A stretch of 5,807 nt of DNA, from NCBI GenBank assembly GCA_937941555.1, contig CALDHJ010000185.1:1-5807 (forward strand), written 5' to 3'. Source of the DNA: an uncultured Granulosicoccaceae bacterium (GTDB lineage Bacteria > Pseudomonadota > Gammaproteobacteria > CALCKW01). The position numbers and the translations under genes were made by a program. Below, piece after piece: positions 1 to 5,288 of this stretch (the stretch's first letter is position 1; each line of letters begins with the position of its first letter). Under the pieces are notes generated by a model. It was not told the DNA's origin. It ran no database searches and saw only the letters and a program-made list of their open reading frames with translations.

Positions 1-28
1 GCCGCGGTTCATTGTCGCGCTGCTGTGA

Positions 29-940
29 TCAGCCCTTGAGTCGCGCGACCAGTGTCTCGCCCAACTTGGCCGGTGACGGGGATACCGACACGCCGGCTGC
101 TTCCAGTGCGTCAATCTTGTCTTCCGCACCGCCCTTGCCACCGGATATCACAGCGCCCGCGTGGCCCATGGTACGTCCCGGCGGAGCGGTGCGACCCGCG
201 ATAAACCCAACCGTGGGTTTGCTGCGTCCCTTCTTCGCCTCATCAGCAAGAAATTGCGCAGCTTCCTCTTCGGCGCTGCCGCCAATCTCACCGATCATGA
301 TGATCGACTCGGTGGCATCATCCGCGAGAAACATCTCGAGTACATCGATGAATTCGGTGCCCTTGACCGGGTCACCGCCGATTCCGACGGCCGTGGTCTG
401 ACCCAAACCGGCCTGGCTTGTCTGGAAAACCGCTTCATAGGTCAGCGTACCGGAGCGTGACACGACGCCAACCGAGCCCTTCTGGAATATGCTGCCCGGC
501 ATGATGCCGATCTTGCAGGCTTCAGGGGTCAGGATACCCGGGCAGTTCGGACCGAGAAGCCGTGATTTGGAGTTCTCGAGTCGCGCCTTGACCTTCACCA
601 TGTCGAGCACCGGAATGCCCTCGGTGATGCAGGTGATGAACGGCACTTCAGCGTCAATGGCTTCAATGATGGCCGCCGCCGCACCCGCTGGTGGCACGTA
701 GATCACCGAGGCGTTTGCGCCGGTGCGCTCGACGCCTTCAGCGACGCTGGCGAACACCGGCAAGGTGGTCGCGTTGCCGTCGACATTGCCGTTCCAGTCA
801 GTACCACCTTTCTTCGGGTGGATGCCACCGACCATCTGGGTGCCGTGGTACGCGAGCGCCTGCTCGGTGTGGAAGGTGCCAGTGCCGCCGGTCAGGCCCT
901 GAACCAGAATTTTCGTGTTCGCGTCTACGATTATGGACAT
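29..940 (-). CDS. sucD: Succinyl-CoA ligase (ADP/GDP-forming), alpha subunit
   Basis: Alpha subunit (303 aa) of cytoplasmic succinyl-CoA ligase, which converts succinyl-CoA, NDP and phosphate to succinate, CoA and NTP in the TCA cycle. It binds CoA and carries the phosphohistidine. Visible motifs are the N-terminal Rossmann CoA site ([10 protein letters not shown], residues 15-24), [10 protein letters not shown] (105-114), [10 protein letters not shown] (130-139), [10 protein letters not shown] (161-170), [14 protein letters not shown] (218-231) and [10 protein letters not shown] (259-268), where His260 is the phosphorylated residue (His246 in E. coli). It is about 14 residues longer than the E. 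coli protein. Much of the excess is a loop after GGT (about residues 48-59, [11 protein letters not shown]). The start ATG overlaps the sucC stop codon by one base, and a GGAG ribosome site sits 7 bases upstream. The C-terminal half matches remembered alphaproteobacterial SucD closely. Only 28 bases follow the stop, so no terminator or next gene can be judged. Confidence 0.97.
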   Translation of the reverse strand: MSIIVDANTKILVQGLTGGTGTFHTEQALAYHGTQMVGGIHPKKGGTDWNGNVDGNATTLPVFASVAEGVERTGANASVIYVPPAGAAAAIIEAIDAEVPFITCITEGIPVLDMVKVKARLENSKSRLLGPNCPGILTPEACKIGIMPGSIFQKGSVGVVSRSGTLTYEAVFQTSQAGLGQTTAVGIGGDPVKGTEFIDVLEMFLADDATESIIMIGEIGGSAEEEAAQFLADEAKKGRSKPTVGFIAGRTAPPGRTMGHAGAVISGGKGGAEDKIDALEAAGVSVSPSPAKLGETLVARLKG

Positions 941-2139
941 CAGGCGGCTCCCTTGATGGCTGCGACAATTTTCTGCGCGGCGTCGTCGAGGTCGTCTGCA
1001 GCCACCGCCGCAACGTCACTCTCGTTGATGATTTTCTTGCCCGCATCGACGCGCGTGCCTTCGAGGCGCACGACCAGCGGCACTTCGAGACCGACTTGTT
1101 TCACGGCAGCCACAACGCCCTCAGCAATCACATCGCAACGCATGATGCCGCCGAAGATGTTGACCAGAATGCCTTTCACATTGGGGTCGGACGTAATGAG
1201 TGTGAACGCTGCCGTGACTTTCTCCGTGGTTGCGCCACCCCCGACATCGAGGAAATTGGCGGGCTCGGCCCCGTAGAGCTTGATGATGTCCATGGTTGCC
1301 ATGGCAAGCCCGGCACCGTTGACCATGCAGCCGATTTTGCCGTCGAGCGCGATGTAGGCGAGGTCGTGTTCAGCCGCTTCAACCTCTTTCGAATCCATTT
1401 CGGTCTCGTCGCGCAGTTCCGCGAGTTCTGGGTGGCGAAAAAGCGCGTTGCCGTCGAACGACACTTTCGCGTCCAGCACACGAAGGCCGCCGTCGCCCAG
1501 CACGACAAGCGGGTTGACCTCGAGCAGGCTCATGTCGGTTTCGGTGAACGCGGTGTAGAGGCTGCGAAAGAGTTCCGGGCCCTGTTCAGCCGCCGGGCCG
1601 TCGAGTTCGAACGCGGCAATGAGCTTGGCTGCGGTGGCGTCGTCGACACCGTTTGCCACGTCCACGTCAATGGTGTGGATCTTTTCGGGCGTCGCCTCGG
1701 CGACTGCCTCGATATCCATGCCGCCCTCGGTCGAGGCGACGAACGCCGTCTTGCCGGTTTCGCGGTTGACCAGAATCGAACAATACAGCTCGCGCGCGAT
1801 GTCAGCGCCAGCCTCGAGGTACAAGCGGTTGACCTGCTTGCCGGCATCGCCGGTTTGTTTGGTGACCAGCGTGTTGCCGAACATCTCCTCGACGTGTGCC
1901 CGCACTTCATCGTCGGATTTGGCCAGCCGGACGCCGCCCGCAGCGTCGCCGCCAAGCTCTTTGAATTTGCCCTTGCCACGCCCACCGGCGTGGATCTGAC
2001 TCTTGACGACCCGAACCGGTCCGGGCACGGCTGCGAGCGCAGCGTCAACGTCGGCTTTCGAGAGGATGGGAGCGCCGATGGCGATGGGGGCGCCGAAGCC
2101 CTTCAGCACGGCTTTGGCCTGATACTCGTGGATGTTCAT
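940..2139 (-). CDS. sucC: Succinyl-CoA ligase (ADP-forming), beta subunit
   Basis: Beta subunit (399 aa; E. coli has 388) of succinyl-CoA ligase. It supplies the nucleotide- and succinate-binding parts of the enzyme. The N-terminal ATP-grasp domain shows [16 protein letters not shown] (residues 46-61, with nucleotide-contacting Lys46 and the glycine-rich loop). The metal-binding stretch LLEVNP is at 205-210 and [13 protein letters not shown] at 223-235. The C-terminal ligase domain shows [18 protein letters not shown] (267-284), FLDVGGGAT (296-304), [13 protein letters not shown] (324-336) and VVRLEGT (356-362). No key motif is missing and the length is complete. The start codon is preceded by a modest GGAA about 10 bases upstream. 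The stop TGA shares its A with the sucD ATG, so the pair is co-transcribed and probably translationally coupled. Nucleotide preference (ADP or GDP) cannot be read from the sequence. Confidence 0.97.
   Translation of the reverse strand: MNIHEYQAKAVLKGFGAPIAIGAPILSKADVDAALAAVPGPVRVVKSQIHAGGRGKGKFKELGGDAAGGVRLAKSDDEVRAHVEEMFGNTLVTKQTGDAGKQVNRLYLEAGADIARELYCSILVNRETGKTAFVASTEGGMDIEAVAEATPEKIHTIDVDVANGVDDATAAKLIAAFELDGPAAEQGPELFRSLYTAFTETDMSLLEVNPLVVLGDGGLRVLDAKVSFDGNALFRHPELAELRDETEMDSKEVEAAEHDLAYIALDGKIGCMVNGAGLAMATMDIIKLYGAEPANFLDVGGGATTEKVTAAFTLITSDPNVKGILVNIFGGIMRCDVIAEGVVAAVKQVGLEVPLVVRLEGTRVDAGKKIINESDVAAVAADDLDDAAQKIVAAIKGAA
948..954 (-). promoter_or_regulatory. Ribosome binding site of sucD inside the end of sucC
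   Basis: On the minus strand AAGGGAG ends 7 bases before the sucD ATG, inside the last codons of sucC. Together with the one-base TGATG overlap it supports the chosen sucD start and allows both reinitiation and independent initiation, which fits equal subunit production. Confidence 0.75.
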
Positions 2140-2176
2140 GTCAGTGTTGTTCCGCTTTCTGCGTGTTTCGGTAACC

Positions 2177-2182
2177 TGTCAA
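2177..2182 (-). promoter_or_regulatory. Candidate -35 element for sucCD
   Basis: The minus strand carries a perfect TTGACA 37 bases upstream of the sucC ATG. The hexamer 17 bases further downstream is GAAAGC, a poor -10, so this is a weak call resting on the -35 match alone. An alternative minus-strand -10-like TATGCT at 2187-2182 has no good -35 at the right spacing. Confidence 0.25.
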
Positions 2183-2198
2183 GCATAACGCACACCGC

Positions 2199-2209
2199 GG
2201 CGTCACGCC
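2199..2209. promoter_or_regulatory. 11-bp palindrome GGCGT-C-ACGCC upstream of sucC
   Basis: Perfect inverted repeat with 5-bp arms and a 1-base centre, 60 bases upstream of sucC and just upstream of the TTGACA-like element. Its size and position suit a dimeric regulator. In GC-rich DNA one such site could arise by chance, and no known regulator motif was recognised. Confidence 0.25.
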
Positions 2210-2237
2210 TCCGGTAGCGAATGTCTGTCCTGCGGCA

Positions 2238-2250
2238 CGGCAATATGCCG
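2238..2250. promoter_or_regulatory. 13-bp inverted repeat CGGCA-N3-TGCCG, possible operator
   Basis: Perfect 5-bp arms around ATA, in the middle of the divergent intergenic region. An overlapping longer pairing (GCGGCA 2232-2237 with TGCCGC 2246-2251) is also possible. There is no T-run and no convergent gene to terminate, so an operator-like role is more likely than a terminator. The regulator is unknown. Confidence 0.3.
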
Positions 2251-2267
2251 CCGAAGACCACAAAACC

Positions 2268-2283
2268 CGGAATAAAATTTCCG
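2268..2283. promoter_or_regulatory. Inverted repeat CGGAA-TAAAAT-TTCCG containing a -10-like hexamer
   Basis: Perfect 5-bp arms surround TAAAAT (2273-2278), which matches TATAAT at 5 of 6 positions on the plus strand and lies about 60 bases upstream of the MFS gene. No TTGACA-like hexamer sits 16-18 bases upstream. A repressor bound here would cover the -10, so this is a reasonable promoter/operator candidate, unproven. Confidence 0.3.
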
Positions 2284-2330
2284 AAGCCGGCATGAAACGG
2301 TCCGTACGAAGCACAGGGAAATCACAGATA

Positions 2331-2340
2331 ATCTCGAGAT
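2331..2340. promoter_or_regulatory. 10-bp palindrome on the MFS start codon
   Basis: ATCTCGAGAT is its own reverse complement, and its last two bases are the first two of the MFS start codon. It takes the place where a ribosome binding site would be expected. It could be an operator half or chance; no function can be assigned. Confidence 0.25.
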
Positions 2341-3553
2341 GCGCTCTCTCGACACTCGAACCACCCTTGGCTTTGCACTGGCCACCGTCTGTATTGACGC
2401 CATCGGCATCGGCCTGATCTTCCCGGTCATGCCGGAGCTGTTGAAGACACTCGGCGAATTCAGCATCGGCGAAGCGGCATTGTGGGGTGGCGCATTGAGC
2501 ATGCTGTACGCGTTACTACAGTTCCTCTGCGCGCCGTTGCTCGGCGCGTTGTCAGATCAATACGGCCGCCGACCGGTGCTGCTGATTGGGCTGGCCGCCT
2601 TGACTCTCGACTACGCCATCCTGAGCGTTGCCGGTGGTCTCTTTGTGCTACTCGTTGGCCGCGCCATCGCGGGCGCTGCCGGCGCGACCTACGCCACGGC
2701 AAGCGCAGTGATCGCCGACATCACACCGGAAGCAGATCGTGCGGCGCGCTTCGGGATGGTCGGGGCGACCTTCGGTCTCGGATTCGTCCTCGGTCCAGTG
2801 CTCGGCGGGCTGGTTGCCGAGTGGCACGTGCGCGCGCCGTTCATGCTTGCCGCCATGCTCGCAGGGCTCAACTTGATATTCGGCGCCTTGACCTTCCCCG
2901 AAACCCTGCCACGCGAATCCAGACGCCCACTTGTCTGGCGCGCGGCCAATCCCTTTCGCGCACTTTACGCCGCGTTGTCGCTTCCCGGGCTGTCCACACT
3001 CCTGATCGCATTCGGTCTCTTCCACCTCGCAAACCACGTCTATCCGACGCTCTGGGCGTTCTGGGGCAACGCCCGATTCGATTGGTCTCCCGCGATGATC
3101 GGTATCACGCTTGCGACCTACGGCAGCCTCATGGCCATTGTGCAGGGAGGATTGGTCGGTCCGGCCGTCTCACGTTTCGGCGAATGGCGTATCGCGATAT
3201 GGGGCTGCACGATGGGCCTGTTGGCCGCGCTCGGGTTTGCGTTCGTCAACGTCATCTGGATGGTCTTCCCGCTGATTGCGGTCGCGGCACTGTCCGACCT
3301 CGCGCCACCGGCCTTGACCAGCCTGATGTCACGGCAGGTTTCGGGCTCCGAACAAGGCGCTTTGCAAGGCGTGCTCACAGCCCTGACCGCACTGACCGCC
3401 GTGCTGACACCGCCCATCGTCACCGGCCTCTTCTACTTCTCGACATCGCCGGCGCGCGCCATGCCGCTGCCCGGCGCGCCGTTTCTCGTGACCGCAGCCC
3501 TGCTGGCGATCACGATCTGGGTGCTGCGCCGATCCGATCGCGAGCGCCACTGA
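2339..3553 (+). CDS. MFS efflux transporter, TCR/TetA-like (12 TM)
   Basis: Inner-membrane proton-coupled antiporter of the major facilitator superfamily (404 aa, the usual length). The N-terminal half has the TetA-type D1 motif (D20-AIGIGLIFPVMPELL), motif A in the loop between helices 2 and 3 (GALSDQYGRRPV, residues 69-80) and the antiporter motif C in helix 5 (FGLGFVLGPVLGG, 145-157). The central loop is basic (PRESRRPLVWRAANPFR, 191-207), and the C-terminal half holds SRQVSGSEQGALQG (331-344), which aligns with TetA SRQVDEERQGQLQG. Asp20, Asp73 and Asp91 match the conserved TetA aspartates. The TetA helix-8 His and helix-9 Asp appear to be Met265 and Gly293. The substrate is therefore unknown and tetracycline should not be assumed. 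No tetR-like gene is adjacent; sucC is the divergent neighbour. The start fits the family N-terminus but lacks a well-placed ribosome site: AGGGAA ends 18 bases upstream. Confidence 0.9.
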   Translation: MRSLDTRTTLGFALATVCIDAIGIGLIFPVMPELLKTLGEFSIGEAALWGGALSMLYALLQFLCAPLLGALSDQYGRRPVLLIGLAALTLDYAILSVAGGLFVLLVGRAIAGAAGATYATASAVIADITPEADRAARFGMVGATFGLGFVLGPVLGGLVAEWHVRAPFMLAAMLAGLNLIFGALTFPETLPRESRRPLVWRAANPFRALYAALSLPGLSTLLIAFGLFHLANHVYPTLWAFWGNARFDWSPAMIGITLATYGSLMAIVQGGLVGPAVSRFGEWRIAIWGCTMGLLAALGFAFVNVIWMVFPLIAVAALSDLAPPALTSLMSRQVSGSEQGALQGVLTALTALTAVLTPPIVTGLFYFSTSPARAMPLPGAPFLVTAALLAITIWVLRRSDRERH

Positions 3554-3560
3554 GACGCCT

Positions 3561-3595
3561 CGACAGCCTGTAACCACCACCTGACAGCCCTGTCG
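3561..3595. repeat. Paired palindromes, CGACAG ... CTGTCG
   Basis: Two operator-like palindromes, ACAG-C-CTGT and GACAG-CC-CTGTC, have centres about 21 bases apart, close to two helical turns. The outermost arms (CGACAG 3561-3566 and CTGTCG 3590-3595) can also pair across a 23-base loop. The position directly after the MFS stop allows a weak hairpin terminator, but no T-run follows. A regulator site for the downstream unit is the alternative. Confidence 0.35.
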
Positions 3596-3597
3596 CC

Positions 3598-3653
3598 CGA
3601 CCGTTCGCGCGCACTGCATCGCGCCTGATCCCCCGAAACCGACCGTTCACGCG
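3598..3653 (+). repeat. Direct repeat of a 14-mer, 13/14 identical, 42 bases apart
   Basis: CGACCGTTCGCGCG (3598-3611) and CGACCGTTCACGCG (3640-3653) differ at one base. The 42-base period equals about four turns of the helix, so both copies would face the same side. The second copy lies inside the inverted repeat ACCGAC-N9-GTCGGT. These are possible activator or repressor sites; no known motif was recognised. Confidence 0.35.
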
Positions 3654-3730
3654 TCGGTGTGGCCGTTCATCGCATCGGCCTCGAAAACAGCTGTGCCTTG
3701 CCCGATGGTATCTCCAAGCCAACGCACGCT

Positions 3731-3734
3731 GGAG
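3731..3734 (+). promoter_or_regulatory. Ribosome binding site of the hydrolase gene
   Basis: GGAG lies 6 bases before the ATG at 3741. No such site precedes the upstream in-frame GTG at 3657. Only the 3741 start places the basic-plus-hydrophobic signal peptide at the true N-terminus, so this site decides the start. Confidence 0.75.
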
Positions 3735-3740
3735 ATCCCC

Positions 3741-4814
3741 ATGACTCGGCAACGTGTCCATCGCATTCTCGCCGCCTCACTGCTCGCCCTCGGTGGGCTG
3801 CAACCGGTCACCATGGCATCCGGCAACTCCGAGTCGGATGCCCATGCGGGACTGATGTCGTGGTCATTCGGCTACCACGACACGGCCGTCTCGGTTGCCA
3901 TCTGGTACCCCTCCAGCACACCGGCACGGGCAATCCCGGCCGGCCCCTTCAGCTTGCACGCAGCAAGCAATGGCGAATGGCTACCCGCGTCAGGACACGC
4001 AGACCAATACCCCCTGCTGATCATCAGCCACGGTACCGGCGGTTCCAGCATCGCACATCACCGCATCGCCGAATCTCTGGCAATTGCGGGCTATCTGGTC
4101 GCGGCGATCGAACACCCGGGCGACAACTACCAGGACCGCTCACTGGTCGCGAACAAGCAGTATTTCGACGAGCGGCCTCGCCAACTGCAAGCCCTGATGG
4201 CGGCGCTCGCATCAGACCCCGCACTTGGCGCCAGGATCGACCCATCGCGCGTCGGCGCCATCGGCCACTCGGCCGGTGGCTACAGCGTCGCGGCCCTGCT
4301 CGGGGCCAATCCGGATCGGGACGCGTTGATTGCCCACTGCGCCGAGCAGAACGACGACCCCTCCTGTGGCTATGCGGACCCGTCGGTCGGTGTCACGACG
4401 CCGACGGACATGCCATTCCAACTGCCGCCCGAAGCCGACAGCGCCGTGGGGCACCCCACACTCACCATCCAATCCGCCGCGCTGCTCGCACCCCTGGGCA
4501 GTGTTGTAAGCGCCAGCTCACGCATCAGCGCAGAGATTGATGTGCTGATCATGGACGCCGAACAGGACGCCATCCTGCCGTCGCAGTATCACGCCGATCG
4601 CATACACAAGTCGGCGCCGCATGCGCACCGCACCACCGCCAAAGGGGCTGGCCATTTCAGTTTCATCTCACCCGTGGTCGCCGCCTGGGCGGAATCGCTC
4701 GGTGAGGTCGCCGAAGACCCAACCGGATTCGACCGAGACCAGTTCAACACCCACGTCAGTCAAACACTGCAAGCCTGGTTCGACTCGACGCTCAAGCACA
4801 CCGCTAACCGCTAA
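3741..4814 (+). CDS. Exported alpha/beta hydrolase, COG4188/PAF-acetylhydrolase-like
   Basis: Predicted secreted serine hydrolase of 357 aa. The N-terminus has basic residues (RQRVHR), a hydrophobic stretch (about 10-23) and a likely signal peptidase site near TMA|SG (residue 26). The mature part has an alpha/beta-hydrolase core: oxyanion-region HGTGGSS (97-103), nucleophile elbow GHSAGG (175-180, Ser177), candidate acid Asp276 in MDAEQDAILP, and GAGHFSF with His305. The triad is complete in the usual order. Cys200 and Cys209 could form a disulfide after export. The layout, with an IWYPSS segment after the signal and an insertion between Ser and Asp, resembles predicted dienelactone hydrolases of COG4188 and PAF-acetylhydrolase-like esterases. 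Substrate is unknown; an ester, lactone or lipid is likely. An in-frame GTG at 3657 would add 28 residues and bury the signal peptide, so it was rejected. It lies 32 bases upstream of the DUF2141 gene and probably shares its transcript. Confidence 0.85.
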   Translation: MTRQRVHRILAASLLALGGLQPVTMASGNSESDAHAGLMSWSFGYHDTAVSVAIWYPSSTPARAIPAGPFSLHAASNGEWLPASGHADQYPLLIISHGTGGSSIAHHRIAESLAIAGYLVAAIEHPGDNYQDRSLVANKQYFDERPRQLQALMAALASDPALGARIDPSRVGAIGHSAGGYSVAALLGANPDRDALIAHCAEQNDDPSCGYADPSVGVTTPTDMPFQLPPEADSAVGHPTLTIQSAALLAPLGSVVSASSRISAEIDVLIMDAEQDAILPSQYHADRIHKSAPHAHRTTAKGAGHFSFISPVVAAWAESLGEVAEDPTGFDRDQFNTHVSQTLQAWFDSTLKHTANR

Positions 4815-4821
4815 CCGCTAA
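4801..4821 (+). repeat. Three tandem copies of CCGCTAA across the hydrolase stop codon
   Basis: Three perfect heptamers lie at 4801-4807, 4808-4814 and 4815-4821. Because 7 is not a multiple of 3, their TAA triplets fall in all three forward reading frames. The hydrolase stops at the second copy (4812-4814). Gain or loss of a copy would change only the last residues of the protein. Confidence 0.85.
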
Positions 4822-4846
4822 AAGCAAAACCCACCGGAGCAGAACC

Positions 4847-5278
4847 ATGTTCACGATCAAACGCACCACCGCCCTCGCCACCGCCAGCCTCGTGTCCGCC
4901 GTCTTGGCAGGCCCGGTTGCCGCCGCCGACCTCACCGTCACCATCGGTCCGGTCAAACAATCTGCCGGTGAGCTCATGGTGGCTGTCTACAACAGCGCCG
5001 ACACTTTCAGTGAGACCGCGCTCACAGCACAACGCGCCCCCGCCAAGGAAGGTGACGTGGTTGTGACCTTCAACGGCCTTGACGCCGGCGAGTATGCGGT
5101 CATGGTCTTCCACGACGTCAACGGCAACGACAAGCTCGACACCAACCTGCTTGGTATGCCGTCCGAACCCTGGGGCGCATCGCTTCAAGGCAAGCGGGTA
5201 TTCGGCGCTCCGGGTTGGGACGACACGCGCTTCAGCGTTGCGGATACCAACGTCTCCATCGCCATCAAATTGAATTGA
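4847..5278 (+). CDS. Exported DUF2141 family protein
   Basis: Small secreted protein of 143 aa. A signal peptide is clear: basic TIKR, hydrophobic residues about 8-22, and a cleavage site around VAAA|DL (residue 27). The remainder of about 116 residues is a beta-rich DUF2141 domain: DLTVTIGPVKQSAGELMVAVYNS near the start, FNGLDAGEYAVMVFHDVNGNDKLD in the middle (75-98), GMPSEPWGAS (103-112) and an alternating hydrophobic end (VSIAIKLN). The D90-x-N92-x-N94-x-x-x-D98 spacing resembles a dockerin/EF-hand-like calcium loop, though the Glu usual at position 12 of an EF-hand is absent. The biochemical role of DUF2141 is not known to me. A GGAG site lies 7 bases before the ATG. It sits between the hydrolase (32-base gap) and the carotenoid oxygenase (10-base gap), which suggests a partner or binding role in the same envelope process. 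Confidence 0.85.
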   Translation: MFTIKRTTALATASLVSAVLAGPVAAADLTVTIGPVKQSAGELMVAVYNSADTFSETALTAQRAPAKEGDVVVTFNGLDAGEYAVMVFHDVNGNDKLDTNLLGMPSEPWGASLQGKRVFGAPGWDDTRFSVADTNVSIAIKLN

Positions 5279-5281
5279 GGG
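5277..5281 (+). promoter_or_regulatory. Ribosome binding site of the oxygenase overlapping the DUF2141 stop
   Basis: GAGGG begins at the second base of the TGA stop (5276-5278) and ends 7 bases before the ATG at 5289. The overlap suggests that ribosomes finishing the DUF2141 gene reload on the oxygenase gene. Confidence 0.8.
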
Positions 5282-5288
5282 TCGGGCC

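Larger units (their letters stand above)
3554..3740. other. Intergenic region with repeated ACAG/CTGT palindromes
   Basis: This 187-base stretch lies between the MFS stop and the hydrolase start. It holds ACAGCCTGT (3563-3571), ACAGCCCTGT (3584-3593, extended to GACAG-CC-CTGTC at 3583-3594) and ACAGCTGT (3687-3694). It also holds the near-identical 14-mers CGACCGTTCGCGCG (3598-3611) and CGACCGTTCACGCG (3640-3653), and ACCGAC-N9-GTCGGT (3638-3658). I see no convincing -35/-10 pair and no GC hairpin followed by a T-run, so neither a promoter nor a terminator can be placed. An in-frame GTG at 3657 could extend the hydrolase upstream but is disfavoured. Confidence 0.5.

Noticed and set aside
1..12. 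Minus-strand ATG just downstream of sucD as the start of a next TCA gene
   Set aside because: Only four codons are visible and there is no clear ribosome site. sucA often follows sucCD in alphaproteobacteria, but nothing here supports it.
691..2217. A 508-codon open frame on the plus strand, antisense to sucC and the start of sucD
   Set aside because: Its translation is rich in Arg, Cys and His with no recognisable domain, and it runs opposite two unmistakable genes. Long antisense open frames are common in GC-rich codon-biased genes.
2140..2338. TetR-type operator/repressor arrangement of a classic tet locus
   Set aside because: The divergent neighbour is sucC, not a TetR repressor, and the palindromes do not resemble the tet operators I know.
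2482..3573. A 363-codon plus-strand frame overlapping the MFS gene
   Set aside because: Arg-rich composition, no membrane helices or domain, and full overlap with a clear MFS protein; a frame shadow.
3561..3595. Rho-independent terminator after the MFS gene
   Set aside because: The outer stem is 6 bp with a 23-base loop, and no T-run follows.
3598..3668. Alphaproteobacterial SOS (LexA) box GTTC-N7-GTTC
   Set aside because: Three GTTC words occur (3603, 3645, 3665), but none are spaced by seven bases.
3657..3740. Upstream GTG start giving the hydrolase 28 more residues
   Set aside because: It has no ribosome site and would put the signal peptide inside the protein. ATG at 3741 has GGAG at 6 bases.
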